Origin: Paenibacillus pabuli NBRC 13638
GTDB lineage: Bacteria; Bacillota; Bacilli; Paenibacillales; Paenibacillaceae
Assembly (NCBI RefSeq): GCF_001514495.1
Contig: NZ_BCNM01000013.1
Coordinates: 1 to 64,000 of the forward strand
Reading direction: 5' to 3'
DNA length: 64,000 nucleotides
Below are positions 44,427-52,657 of the stretch, piece by piece (the first letter of the stretch is position 1; every line of letters begins with the position of its first letter). Below the pieces are notes generated by a model, which saw only the letters and a list, made by a program, of their open reading frames with translations, had not been told where the DNA came from and did not search any database. A program made the translations under genes and the position numbers.

Positions 44427-46255
44427 CCCGCTTCCTCCCTTGTGAATGGAATACTGATCGTCACCTCACATCCTTCTCCCTCCACACTGTTCAGGTGCAG
44501 ACCATAATCGCTGCCATAATTCAGACGTATGCGGTCGTGGACATTCTTAAGACCCAAAGATTGATCGGATGTCTCAGTAGTTTCATCGCCCGTGTGCAAC
44601 GCGTTTTGCAGTTCAAGTAACCTCTCCGCGGAGATCCCCTTTCCGTTATCCTTTACACGAATACGGATTACACCATCTACTTCTGCGGCTGTGACGGAAA
44701 TCCGGTTATCATCATCATTCGTGCGAAAACCATGCACAATGTAATTTTCAATGATTGGCTGGATCAACAACTTGACGATCATGCTCCCCGCCGCTGCATT
44801 CTCGATATGAGTCTCCACTTCCAACTTGTCCTCATACCTATACTGAACCAAAGCCAGATACATGCCGCACAGCTCTATTTCTTCCGCCAAGGTTACATGC
44901 GTCTGCTTTTTGATCAAATGCCGGAACATCGTAGCGAGAATATAGATCATTTGTCCAACATCCCTGGCTCCCAAGCTGATGGCTTTCATACGGATGCTTT
45001 CCAACGTATTGTACAGAAAATGGGGATTGATCTGGGCTTGCAAAGCCACGAGCTGCGCGTTCTTTTGCTTGATCTCCGACACATATACCGTCTCTATGTA
45101 AGACTCCAGCCGATCACACATATGGTTAAATCTCTGCGAAATCTGCTGCAATTCATCTTCACCCTCCATCTCGATTCGCTTACTCAGGTCCCCCTCCTGC
45201 CAGCGCCGCATGTAAAGGACGAGCCTGTGAATTTTTTTGGAATATCGGCGAATGATGGTGAACGTTATCGCAAAGCTAACAATGATGCACAGGATGACAA
45301 TGCCGATAAGACTGAGACGAATGGCCTGAAGACTCTGTTTGATGTGTGACTCTGGAATAATGGCAGCCACGACCATGCCTGTATTCCCGATATTCAGCAG
45401 CTGCACCTTGGAGCGTTCCTCCAGATTCACCCAATCTTCCGGTAAATTCATCTGCCCCCAATAAGGGTAAACGGTATTATCATACTTGCCCTTCGAATCG
45501 AAAATCACCTGACCTTCCCCGGTCATCAGCATGATCCTGCTGTCTTTGCCGTCGAGCCTGTCGCGCAGCAGACCTTTGATGCGATCTGTATTTAGCTCAA
45601 ACATAATTGCACCGTACTGTTTCAATGTCACGGAATCCTTGAGCACATTGGCGTAGCTGTACGGGGTAGGAGCATCATCCATTTTCCCTTCGAAAAGCGG
45701 CTCGCTGCCCATGTACTGCCACGGTGCACTGTGCAGCCGCTGGAACCAGTCTTTATGGCCTGCTGACAGCTTGGGTTGATAGTAAAAGTGCTGGGTCTCC
45801 CGATTGAGAACATAGAAGAAATCGTGATCCGTGCTGTATAACACGACATTTGCAATCGAGGCTTCATCCTTTAGCAGCAGACGCAATTGATAATCGAAAT
45901 TTCCGCGCTCGGTACGGTAGCTGTATGCGTATTGATTCAAGCGCCAATTAAGAAAATCCTCGTATTCATGAGTCAGAAAATATTTCAGATCGTCGCCGAT
46001 CATGGCGTCTGTATAAATCTGCTGCACGGCGTTATACAGCCGTTCATACTGCTGATTCAAGTTGATACTGACGATATCCAGTTCCTGTAGACTGGCATCC
46101 ATCTGTTCCTGTACGACCCGTTGCTCATAGTAGCGGTAGGCCAAAACGGAGACGCTGATGAACAACAGAACCATAACCATGGAATAAAACAACAGAATTT
46201 TGTTGAACATTTTTTTCTTCAGGTAATTCCTATACATGGTTCGTATCCTGGACAT
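44423..46255 (-). CDS. sensor histidine kinase (YesM type)
   Basis: 610 residues from the ATG at 46255 (AAAGGAGG 13 bases ahead; an upstream in-frame ATG would cover that site). Membrane helix (about 18-38), large extracytoplasmic sensor (about 40-290, Cache-like), second helix (about 295-318), HAMP, then the His_kinase domain with QINPHFLYNTLESIRMK (phosphorylated His) and the ATPase lobe with DNGKGISAERL and SLGLKNVHDRIRLNYG. It probably senses a sugar directly or through a binding protein. Confidence 0.92.
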   Translation of the reverse strand: MSRIRTMYRNYLKKKMFNKILLFYSMVMVLLFISVSVLAYRYYEQRVVQEQMDASLQELDIVSINLNQQYERLYNAVQQIYTDAMIGDDLKYFLTHEYEDFLNWRLNQYAYSYRTERGNFDYQLRLLLKDEASIANVVLYSTDHDFFYVLNRETQHFYYQPKLSAGHKDWFQRLHSAPWQYMGSEPLFEGKMDDAPTPYSYANVLKDSVTLKQYGAIMFELNTDRIKGLLRDRLDGKDSRIMLMTGEGQVIFDSKGKYDNTVYPYWGQMNLPEDWVNLEERSKVQLLNIGNTGMVVAAIIPESHIKQSLQAIRLSLIGIVILCIIVSFAITFTIIRRYSKKIHRLVLYMRRWQEGDLSKRIEMEGEDELQQISQRFNHMCDRLESYIETVYVSEIKQKNAQLVALQAQINPHFLYNTLESIRMKAISLGARDVGQMIYILATMFRHLIKKQTHVTLAEEIELCGMYLALVQYRYEDKLEVETHIENAAAGSMIVKLLIQPIIENYIVHGFRTNDDDNRISVTAAEVDGVIRIRVKDNGKGISAERLLELQNALHTGDETTETSDQSLGLKNVHDRIRLNYGSDYGLHLNSVEGEGCEVTISIPFTREEAG

Positions 46256-46518
46256 TCGTGCCTGAACACCTCCTTTCAGACCCATTTCCAACCCAGTGTA
46301 TCACCGTTTGGTTCGATTCGACAATCCACCTCAAAACACAGAATTTCGCCCTTTCTCCATTTATCCGATCCATTGAATGGTCCTCTTGAGGTATAGTATA
46401 CAGTACAAGTTTCAAGCGGCTAGGCTCGTTCATAGGCCAAAAAAAACAATAAACGGTGAAAGAAGCTGATGGATTTGTTTATCTTCAATAAGTTTTTCAA
46501 TGCACGTTAGGTATCCCT

Positions 46519-46623
46519 TTATCCTTGATGGGTAGCCACACCACACCGTCGTTCTCCTCGTAGTTGAGCATAGGTTTGTGTGGTTGAGGCTTTTTCATGC
46601 CCTAACATGCCTTGGATAAAATC
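46519..46623 (-). pseudogene. tyrosine recombinase C-terminal remnant
   Basis: 34 codons read DFIQGMLGHEKASTTQTYAQ and LRGERR before a stop. LGHxxxxTTxxYxxL is the catalytic His/Tyr segment of Xer/phage-type integrases. Everything upstream is lost or frameshifted. Confidence 0.7.
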
Positions 46624-46642
46624 TAATCCTACTCATCTCTAG

Positions 46643-46759
46643 TCACGAACTCCGATGGCTACGGTGGGCTTTAACGTAATGAATCCATCCATTGCGTTTA
46701 AGATACCCTACCAGATTTCGATGGTAATGTTCGGTTGCCTCAAGGATAACAACGGGCAT
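46643..46759 (-). pseudogene. possible IS110-family transposase fragment
   Basis: 38 codons read MPVVILEATEHYHRNLVGYL then KRNGWIHYV, resembling the EATGHYH strand of IS110 DEDD transposases. Too short for certainty. Confidence 0.4.
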
Positions 46760-46903
46760 TGTTACACGATAGGGGCTCGAAAACCCTTTGTATTACGCGG
46801 GCTTTCCGCTCTCGTTTTGAGAAAGATAAGGGCTTTACTGCGTGACACAGCATAGTAAAAACGGGGTACGGTTGGTCATGAATGACCACCGCGCCCCGTT
46901 CTT
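46749..46903. repeat. three-copy noncoding block, copy 1
   Basis: Shares GGGCATTGTTAC/GCGATAGGGGC, CCCTTGTATTAC, GTTTTGAGA, CTGCGTGACACA, TAGTAAAAACGGGGT and a final hairpin (ATGAATGACC, CGCGCCCCGTTCTT) with the copy at 49572-49767, and its first half with 47890-47980. The last hairpin also looks like a terminator. Confidence 0.65.
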
Positions 46904-46910
46904 GATATTA

Positions 46911-47465
46911 TTACACTGTTTTCTTTTTCGGACTAATTGCGTGTATATATTTAATTGTAAGTTTCCATAACACTTTCCCGAGCCAATACATCAACACACC
47001 AATCACAATAGAAATTGGCAAGAACTGCATTGGGCTTGGTGTAAATGCTCCCATTTCGATTGTTATTCCGGCAATATCATATCCCATAAGATACCCGGCA
47101 AATTTAACAATTCCGCCTATCAGCGTAATAATTCCACCAATCATGAAAGCAATGGAAAGCGTACTGATGAACGGCAAAAGTAACATACCGCTGACACCAG
47201 CAAAGCTGCTACAAAATGCAAATATTGCGCCGAATTTACGCCAACTAAATTTACTGTTCTTTGAAATGGCTTCACCTAAGTATGCTTTCGCTAGTTCTTT
47301 TGGGTTTCCTAACCGTTCGATGATTTGCTCAGCAGCTACTCCGTTATTTTGCAATTCAAGCATTAAACTTTTGATCTCTTTTACAATGTCAATACGCTCG
47401 GAATCTGGCATAGATTTCAAATACTTTTCAATTTTTTCAAGATAATCATTCATAATTTTATCCAT
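46911..47465 (-). CDS. HAAS-domain (DUF1700) membrane protein
   Basis: 184 residues: a cytosolic HAAS domain (about 1-75, YLEKIEKYLKSMPDSERIDI and ERLGNPKELAKAYLGE) and four hydrophobic segments. This family is almost always encoded after a PadR regulator; the HAAS domain is thought to signal to it. It overlaps the PadR gene by 8 bases, so translation is coupled. Confidence 0.9.
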   Translation of the reverse strand: MDKIMNDYLEKIEKYLKSMPDSERIDIVKEIKSLMLELQNNGVAAEQIIERLGNPKELAKAYLGEAISKNSKFSWRKFGAIFAFCSSFAGVSGMLLLPFISTLSIAFMIGGIITLIGGIVKFAGYLMGYDIAGITIEMGAFTPSPMQFLPISIVIGVLMYWLGKVLWKLTIKYIHAISPKKKTV

Positions 47466-47802
47466 AATCTAACTCTCCTTTAATTTCTGATATAGCTTTT
47501 AATAAATTATCCCATTCTAAGGACATCGCGTTTAAGTATTCGTCTCCTTTTTCTGTAAGGGTATAATATTTTCTCGGTGGCAAGCCCTCTGTACCTTCTT
47601 GCCAAGATGAAGAAATATATTCTTCTTTCAGTAATCTTCTAAGCAGTGGATAAATTGTATTTTCTTTTGCAGCAACAATAGGATATTGCTCTAACATACC
47701 TATGATTTCATACCCGTAATATGGCCGCTGCTTTATTAACAATAAAATACAAAAATCGAGTGTTCCTCGCTTAATTTGTGATTTCCAATCTTCTATATTC
47801 AT
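47458..47802 (-). CDS. PadR family transcriptional regulator
   Basis: 114 residues with the PadR winged helix (KRGTLDFCILLLIKQRPYYG, TIYPLLRRLLKEEYISSSWQ, RKYYTLTEKG). The ATG at 47802 follows CAGGAGG; the frame is open to 47925 but that part lies in repeat DNA. Autoregulated in an operon with the HAAS protein, with a palindromic GTAC...GTAC site just upstream. It usually controls envelope functions. Confidence 0.92.
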   Translation of the reverse strand: MNIEDWKSQIKRGTLDFCILLLIKQRPYYGYEIIGMLEQYPIVAAKENTIYPLLRRLLKEEYISSSWQEGTEGLPPRKYYTLTEKGDEYLNAMSLEWDNLLKAISEIKGELDYG

Positions 47803-47810
47803 ATATTGTG

Positions 47811-47858
47811 CCTCCTGAATATATATCGTACAACACAGTACTATATTCATCAATAGTA
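47811..47858 (-). promoter_or_regulatory. PadR promoter/operator
   Basis: GTACAACACAGTAC lies between the ribosome site and an ATTGATGAATATAG promoter-like stretch on the minus strand. Nearly the same 48 bases recur at 49459-49506. Confidence 0.6.
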
Positions 47859-47889
47859 AATTCACTGCCAACAACCGCCGTACGCAAGC

Positions 47890-47980
47890 GGAAACAGCGG
47901 GCAATGTTGCGCAATAGGAGCACAAAAGCCCCTTGTATTACAGGGGTTTTCCGGCAGCGTTTTGAGAGGAGCAAGGTTTA
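47890..47980. repeat. three-copy noncoding block, copy 2 (partial)
   Basis: GAAACAGCGGGCAATGTTGC, AGCCCCTTGTATTACAGGGGTTTT (as an inverted repeat around TGTATTAC) and GTTTTGAGAGGAGCA match copies 1 and 3; the terminal hairpin half is missing. Confidence 0.65.
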
Positions 47981-48003
47981 AAAAGTCGCCACCGTAATTC
48001 TAA

Positions 48004-48042
48004 AAAGCCCCAAATTTATTTTTAAAAGTAAGTTGGGGCTTA
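48004..48042 (-). terminator. terminator of the serine hydrolase gene
   Basis: Minus-strand AAGCCCCAA...TTGGGGCTTTTTA, 50 bases after the stop at 48092. Confidence 0.8.
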
Positions 48043-48091
48043 TGAACCCTATAAAAACTATGACAAAATTTATCCGTATTTTCCGTTTTTC

Positions 48092-49261
48092 CTACTTGCT
48101 AAATTCAGCAAGTAAAATATTTTTAAAAGGATTAGGACTGTTATCTCTACCCAAACTGTTCAAACTGACAACCAACGTATGCTTGCCTCCAAGTGTACCT
48201 CCTGCAAAAGTAGAAAACCCTAGAATGCCACCTGTGTGCCCCCATACCGGGACACCGTTTGGAAGCTTAAATTCAGAGATTCCAAGACCATATCCATCGA
48301 TTCCAGCTCTTCCTACAGGAACTGTAGTAAGCATTTGTTTTAGTTGCGGTTCCTTCAGTAATTTGCCACCGAGCAAGGAAGAGAAAAACTTATTTAAGTC
48401 GTCAGCAGTAGAAATCATATCTCCAGCCGAGCTACCTGCGCTTGGATTATAATAAGTAACGTCTTTTATCTCACTTGCTTCGTTTGGTTGGGAATATCCC
48501 CGAGCATGCTTGGTGCCTGGAATGACGCTTGAATTGCCAGGTAGGAATGTATCCGACAATTCAAGTGGTTCAATAATCCGATTTTCAATCTCTTCCGCAT
48601 AACTGTTTCCCGTTACTTTTTCAATAAGAATACCCAGTAATACGTATCCCGTGTTTGAATAAGACCAACCCTTTCCTGGGACAAAGTCTGGGGGCAGAGA
48701 AATCCCCATCTTCACTAATTCATCAGCCGTATACGATTTTTTTGTATCCATAAAATCAGCGTCTTTAAACCTTGAGTATTCAGCAATACCACTTGTATGG
48801 TTCAATATCTGCCGGATGGTAATCTGTTTACCATTATATCCGTTTCCTTGAATGACACCAGGCAACCATTTTTCGATGGAGTCGTCTAGATTCAAGCGAT
48901 TCTCTCCAGCTAATTGAAGTACAACCGTTGCGGTGAATGTCTTCGTCACGCTGCCAATGCGAAATCGAAAATTGGTTTCCATTGGTTTCTTGGTGCTCAG
49001 ATTCGCTACCCCAGCGGCATAACCCCACGTTTTTCCACCCTCAGAAGTTTTAGCGAGTATCCCCGGGAATCCAAGTTGTAATGTATCCCGCATTGCTTGC
49101 TTGACGGAATTATGATCTTGTTGAGTGTTTCTGTGTAACGAACTGGATACATTTTGAGTAGGCTCTGCTTTTACAATTGAGGTTGGCGATGTGTATAGCA
49201 GGAAACTTCCAGTTATTAAAAAGGCCAGACTTGCAGATGTAATTTGACAACGTATTTTCAT
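48092..49261 (-). CDS. serine hydrolase, beta-lactamase/D-Ala-D-Ala carboxypeptidase type
   Basis: 389 residues with a signal peptide (about 1-32). Catalytic motifs: S104-V-T-K107 (SxxK), Y201-S-N203 (YxN) and H342-T-G-G (KTG-equivalent). This is the class C/PBP4*-like family; members include peptidases and esterases as well as beta-lactamases, so resistance cannot be assumed. It is flanked on both sides by copies of the noncoding block and could have moved as a unit. The ribosome site AGAGGAATAA lies just upstream of the ATG. Confidence 0.9.
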   Translation of the reverse strand: MKIRCQITSASLAFLITGSFLLYTSPTSIVKAEPTQNVSSSLHRNTQQDHNSVKQAMRDTLQLGFPGILAKTSEGGKTWGYAAGVANLSTKKPMETNFRFRIGSVTKTFTATVVLQLAGENRLNLDDSIEKWLPGVIQGNGYNGKQITIRQILNHTSGIAEYSRFKDADFMDTKKSYTADELVKMGISLPPDFVPGKGWSYSNTGYVLLGILIEKVTGNSYAEEIENRIIEPLELSDTFLPGNSSVIPGTKHARGYSQPNEASEIKDVTYYNPSAGSSAGDMISTADDLNKFFSSLLGGKLLKEPQLKQMLTTVPVGRAGIDGYGLGISEFKLPNGVPVWGHTGGILGFSTFAGGTLGGKHTLVVSLNSLGRDNSPNPFKNILLAEFSK

Positions 49262-49458
49262 AAGTTATTCCTCTTCTCTAGTAATATTGTAAGTTTGTAA
49301 TCATCTTCATAATTGTTGTTTTACAACGTCATTCTGTCCTAACAAGCGGTAATTCCTCTTTTTTTCGCATCCCAGAAATTAATTCTTTTCCTTAAAATAC
49401 TCTGTTAACTGGTTTGTTTTTCATAAATTCGTAATATCTCTTCCGCCATTCACCCTTA

Positions 49459-49506
49459 CCTCCTGCATATACATCGTACAACACAGTACCTCCACTATCA
49501 ATAGTA
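49459..49506 (-). promoter_or_regulatory. duplicate PadR-type promoter/operator with gene stub
   Basis: GTACAACACAGTAC and flanks match 47811-47858. It is followed on the minus strand by GGAGG and an ATG at 49449 whose frame (MAEEILRIYEKQTS) stops after 13-14 codons. Apparently the front of a lost PadR-type operon. Confidence 0.5.
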
Positions 49507-49571
49507 TATTATTTTTTTTTTACCAATGAGAGATATTTTGAACTAAATTCAGTATCAACGACCAACGAGCG

Positions 49572-49767
49572 TAAAGCAGAAACAGCGGGATGTTACGTAA
49601 TAGGGGCGTATATTCCCTTATATAGTGCTGGTTTCCAGGTGCGTTATGAGAGGAGCATGCTTATATACCTTTCCCCTCAAAATCATCGTCCTGCTGCGTG
49701 ACACATCCATAGTAAAAACGGGGTGCGATTGGTCTATGAATGACCGCCGCGCCCCGTTCTTTTTTTG
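49572..49767. repeat. three-copy noncoding block, copy 3
   Basis: GAAACAGCGGGATGTTACGT, ATAGGGGCG, GTGCGTTATGAGAGGAGCAT, CTGCGTGACACA, TAGTAAAAACGGGGTGCGAT and the closing hairpin ATGAATGACCGCC / GCGCCCCGTTCTTTTTTT match copy 1. Confidence 0.65.
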
Positions 49768-49954
49768 TGCTTATCGTTCAGTTTCCCATAGTCGGTACAC
49801 ATTTTATCCTCTTGAAGCTTTTCGTATTCCGTTTGCAGGGCGTTGATGTACGGGAGCCTGCCACCGATCTGCGCCGTCTTTAAACTTTGATGGCTGCTTC
49901 ATACAAAAAAATACTGCTTTCGTGCCCTGCACGGTAGCTGTCCTTATACTTTGC

Positions 49955-50033
49955 TCTGCAGTAGCCGATCACGTTGGTCGCCTGCCTCCTTGGGTTTTAT
50001 TGAGCTATCGTATCCAGTTACTTCAACAAACTG
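49955..50033. repeat. dispersed hairpin repeat, copy B
   Basis: GTAGCCGATCACG...CGCCTGCCTCCTTGGGTTTTATTGAGCTATCGT in pieces matches copies A and D; its stem is degraded. Confidence 0.55.
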
Positions 50034-50035
50034 TA

Positions 50036-50284
50036 TTAAGAATTGTGATCAATAGTTCCTCTGAGTACATATGGTGCTAATGATTTACCAATTATTAATT
50101 CCTTTAACTCACTTGGTACATGTATGTATTCTTCTGCTCTTTGAGGTTCCATCCAAGCAACTTCCTCAATTTCTTCGAAAATGAGATAATTATTTCTCCA
50201 CCAATTAGTTGAACAAAAGCCGCCCATCATGTGAAATGCTGCCTTCTTGTTTTGTATGAAAAATGGAGCAGCTGCCGCCTGCAA
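50036..50284 (-). pseudogene. C-terminal gene fragment fused to repeat DNA
   Basis: An 82-codon frame. Its last ~55 residues look genuine (NNYLIFEEIEEVAWMEPQRA, then EEYIHVPSELKELIIGK) and resemble the end of a Nudix-type or similar small enzyme, but I cannot assign it. Its first ~25 codons are the dispersed repeat (50204-50284) read through, so the true 5' part is missing. Confidence 0.45.
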
Positions 50285-50318
50285 ACTACTCCATGATGCG
50301 TTGAACTATCATTCCTCG
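50204..50318. repeat. dispersed hairpin repeats, copies C and G2
   Basis: TTAGTTGAACAAAAGCCGCC...GCTGCCTTCTTGTTTT matches copies A and D; directly after it AAAAATGGAGCAG...CTACTCC and TTGAACTATCATTCC match copy G at 21951-22019. Confidence 0.5.
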
Positions 50319-50420
50319 ACAAGAAAAGGCTTCAAATAGCCCCCGTCCTATCCAAGTCCCTCTGAAACAACGTCCTCAAAGACCAAGGATTCCCATTCTC
50401 TTTAGATTATTCCTGACAAG

Positions 50421-50603
50421 TCACGACGTAAATTTAGGATCAGCCGTATACCGAAGTAGAACCAAGTTCTTGTCCTCCAGCATTGGACAAGAAGCCATCC
50501 CTTCAAACCTTGTTTCTTCCTTCCCTTTATAATAAATGGCCGTTCGAATATTTTCCTCGGCGGCTTGACAAATAGCTTCATTCACTTCTTGGATCCACGA
50601 CAT
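50421..50603 (-). CDS. small hypothetical protein overlapping the hydrolase gene
   Basis: 60 residues (SWIQEVNEAICQAAEENIRT at the start). The ATG lies inside the end of the alpha/beta hydrolase gene (26-base overlap) with GGAGAG eight bases ahead, consistent with translational coupling. No family recognised; no signal or membrane segment. It may be a real small gene or chance. Confidence 0.45.
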   Translation of the reverse strand: MSWIQEVNEAICQAAEENIRTAIYYKGKEETRFEGMASCPMLEDKNLVLLRYTADPKFTS

Positions 50604-51363
50604 TATCGCGCTCTCCCAGTATAAAATGTTGGATGCAATCTGCTAGTGGTTTCGCATGAGTTAGGACAAGCATATGATCGGCCCCTTGGATTTCGGCAAA
50701 CTGAATCGCTGGGACACGCTTGAAGTGCTCGGCGATATTATACATGTCCGGCCATTCTATTGTTCCTTGTATGAATAAAGTACTTGCTGCAATTTTCTCT
50801 AACCGTTCAATCGCAGGCGGCTCTGGCCACAGGACCTCAAAGCATCTCCACTCGGTAAATACCCTTGCCATGTATTGAGCATGCATTTCACTCAGAAAAC
50901 TCCCATGGGGGCCAGCCATCGTAGCCCGATAGATCGGCCCGGCTAAGGACAACTCCACAAGTTTAGAAATATCGGGAGCCGCCGCATTCACCGATGTCAT
51001 ATAATTGGTAAATTCCTGCGAATATACAAATCCCGTTAATGAGGGGGCAATCACCACAAGTTGATCAACCATGGAAGGATATGATAACGTAAAATCAGTC
51101 GCGACCTGCCCACCCATGGAATGGCCGACAAGTGTGACACGATCTAGCCCGAGGTGTTCGAGAAGATTGCGCAAATCCTCCACAAGCGAAGTCGGCTCTT
51201 GCATAACAGGCGAGCGACCGGTTCCCCGACCATCGAAGGTAATGATCTTGAAGGATTGCGCTAGTTCTGGCACCATATACCTCCACACCCTTGAGTCAAC
51301 ACCTCCAGAGTGGATCATGACTATTGGGGAACCATCCCCTTCAATTTCGTAAAAAAGTTCCAC
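50578..51363 (-). CDS. alpha/beta hydrolase
   Basis: 261-residue serine hydrolase. Oxyanion motif HSGGVDSRVW, strand IITFDGRGTGRSP, nucleophile elbow GHSMGGQ, and catalytic His in GADHMLVLTHAKP. No signal peptide. It belongs to the same broad family as the protein at 20254-21114 but is not a close copy. The ATG follows GAGGAGGATGAG. Substrate unknown. Confidence 0.9.
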   Translation of the reverse strand: MELFYEIEGDGSPIVMIHSGGVDSRVWRYMVPELAQSFKIITFDGRGTGRSPVMQEPTSLVEDLRNLLEHLGLDRVTLVGHSMGGQVATDFTLSYPSMVDQLVVIAPSLTGFVYSQEFTNYMTSVNAAAPDISKLVELSLAGPIYRATMAGPHGSFLSEMHAQYMARVFTEWRCFEVLWPEPPAIERLEKIAASTLFIQGTIEWPDMYNIAEHFKRVPAIQFAEIQGADHMLVLTHAKPLADCIQHFILGERDNVVDPRSE

Positions 51364-51493
51364 TTCTCATCCTCCTCAATATGGTAATAATATCCTGTAT
51401 ATCATTCTAATTATGATTGAACATACTGTCGATAATAAAAAAATATTCACTTGTTACCTATATGTCGCGACACAAAAACTATATCTGTGCGAC

Positions 51494-51750
51494 GTTAATA
51501 GAAAAGACTCCGCATCACGAATCATAAGAGCATCACCGCAAGCCATATATGTTGCATTTCTGGACCCACAAGCTATGATAAAATGGCTTCCGCCGGAAGG
51601 GATGATAGGCCATATGGATGAATTCAATGGCGGGAAGGGGAGGCCTTCCGAATGATACTTACCTATCTCGATACCAATCATTCAACTGGAAAAACATCAG
51701 AAGACACGGACATCTTACAAGTACCCTTGTTTTATTTACTACCCATTTAA
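51494..51750 (+). pseudogene. SRPBCC/AHSA1-domain protein, frameshifted and truncated
   Basis: First frame reads KDSASRIIRASPQAIYVAFL and KWLPPEGMIGHMDEFNGG, the start of an SRPBCC (START-like) domain. It stops at 51653-51655, and the next frame continues the family with FRMILTYLDTNHSTGKTSED before stopping at 51748. The C-terminal half is missing. Non-functional. Confidence 0.75.
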
Positions 51751-51858
51751 CCATTCTGATTCTGCACTACATTTAAGCAAAGATTGGTATGTTATATTAG
51801 CAATATTTATATATTAACGCACAGGCAAGACAAACAGGAGTTTAGTGGAGGGGGTATA

Positions 51859-52257
51859 ATGGAAACGTCGACTAGTGAAGGTTTGACCGAACAGTTAATA
51901 GACCATTTAAATGGGTTGGATTTTATAACCCGAATAGATGTAATTGGAAGTCGTGTTGAACAAACCTCAGACGCATACTCGGATGTAGATTTATTGCTAA
52001 CAATTAAAGATATTACTCCGCATATCGCATTGTACGAAGTGACCGAAAGTGTAAAAGCGAAGTTCCAACCGGCGTGGTGTGATTTTGCAAACAGCCTGAT
52101 GCCTGATAAATTTTTAGTATCTACATTTATTGGAGGAGACAATCCTTTTACATTTTATGATATCGGTATCCTAAACAGTGAAAAGAATTTGGTCTATGAC
52201 AAAACAATGTTTGAAAATGATCAATGGAGTCATCTGATGAAGCTATGGGTGATGTGA
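51859..52257 (+). CDS. nucleotidyltransferase-domain protein, probably truncated
   Basis: 132 residues with the pol-beta/KNTase motif GSRVEQTSDAYSDVDLLL, which supplies the two metal-binding Asp residues. ATG follows GGAGGGGG. Related aminoglycoside- or lincosamide-type nucleotidyltransferases are roughly twice this length. The frame stops at 52255-52257, and an overlapping frame carries on for 44 codons, so a frameshift is likely. Whether it modifies a drug cannot be told. Confidence 0.7.
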   Translation: METSTSEGLTEQLIDHLNGLDFITRIDVIGSRVEQTSDAYSDVDLLLTIKDITPHIALYEVTESVKAKFQPAWCDFANSLMPDKFLVSTFIGGDNPFTFYDIGILNSEKNLVYDKTMFENDQWSHLMKLWVM

Positions 52258-52391
52258 TGGACAAAGCGAACCTTTCCTACCATTCCGATTATAGAAAAGG
52301 TTTTTATCAATTATTATTAAAGCTGAAAGATAAGAAGACTATTAGGAGGAGTTATTTAAATATGCTTGAGGAGGTATTAGGAAACAGCTGA
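52257..52391 (+). pseudogene. probable downstream part of the nucleotidyltransferase
   Basis: 44 codons (MDKANLSYHSDYRKGFYQLL ... MLEEVLGNS) beginning at the TGATG overlap with the preceding stop. The composition fits a helical C-terminal region of the same protein in a shifted frame. A separate coupled small gene is the alternative. Confidence 0.45.
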
Positions 52392-52460
52392 TAACATTCA
52401 ATCGAGCGGAGTTTCCGGCGGTGTGCAACTCAGCGTTTCCCCTCTTCGAGTGCGATTTCA

Positions 52461-52550
52461 ATTAACCTGCCCGTTAGCTGAACAAAACAGCCGATCACAG
52501 TGATCGGCTACCTTATTGTTGTTATTGAGCTATCGTTCCCGTTAGCTTTA
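52461..52550 (+). repeat. dispersed hairpin repeat, copy D (most complete)
   Basis: Arm TTAACCTGCCCGTTAGCT, then GAACAAAACAGCCGATCA-cag-TGATCGGCT (perfect 9-bp stem), then TTATTGTTGTTATTGAGC and second arm TATCGTTCCCGTTAGCTTTA. The two arms share CCCGTTAGCT as a direct repeat. Confidence 0.65.
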
Positions 52551-52657
52551 TGGCTGAACAACATTTTTGTTATGGTCATAACAATTCATAGAGAGCACCC
52601 GCGAATTTCATTGGATCAGTGCGCTATGAACTCGCTTGCACTCTGTTGTAATATCAT

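Larger units (their letters stand above)
46256..46910. other. decayed mobile-element zone
   Basis: 650 bases with an integrase tail (46519-46623), an IS110-like fragment (46643-46759) and the first copy of a three-copy noncoding block (46749-46903). The kinase promoter lies at the left end. Confidence 0.55.
49262..50035. other. intergenic decay zone
   Basis: Contains a duplicated PadR-type operator with a 13-codon stub (49459-49506 and 49449 downward), noncoding block copy 3 and dispersed repeat copy B. No intact gene. Confidence 0.55.

Noticed and set aside
48092..49261. Calling the serine hydrolase an antibiotic-resistance beta-lactamase
   Set aside because: SxxK, YxN and HTGG motifs are shared by carboxypeptidases and esterases of the same family; nothing specific for drug hydrolysis is seen.
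46749..49767. Repeated blocks considered as a CRISPR array
   Set aside because: Only three copies, 90-195 bases long, about 1-1.7 kb apart and separated by genes; not regular short repeats with spacers.
50468..50495. GTTCTTGTCC hairpin as another copy of the 21555 palindrome
   Set aside because: Only the short core matches and it lies within an open reading frame; likely chance.
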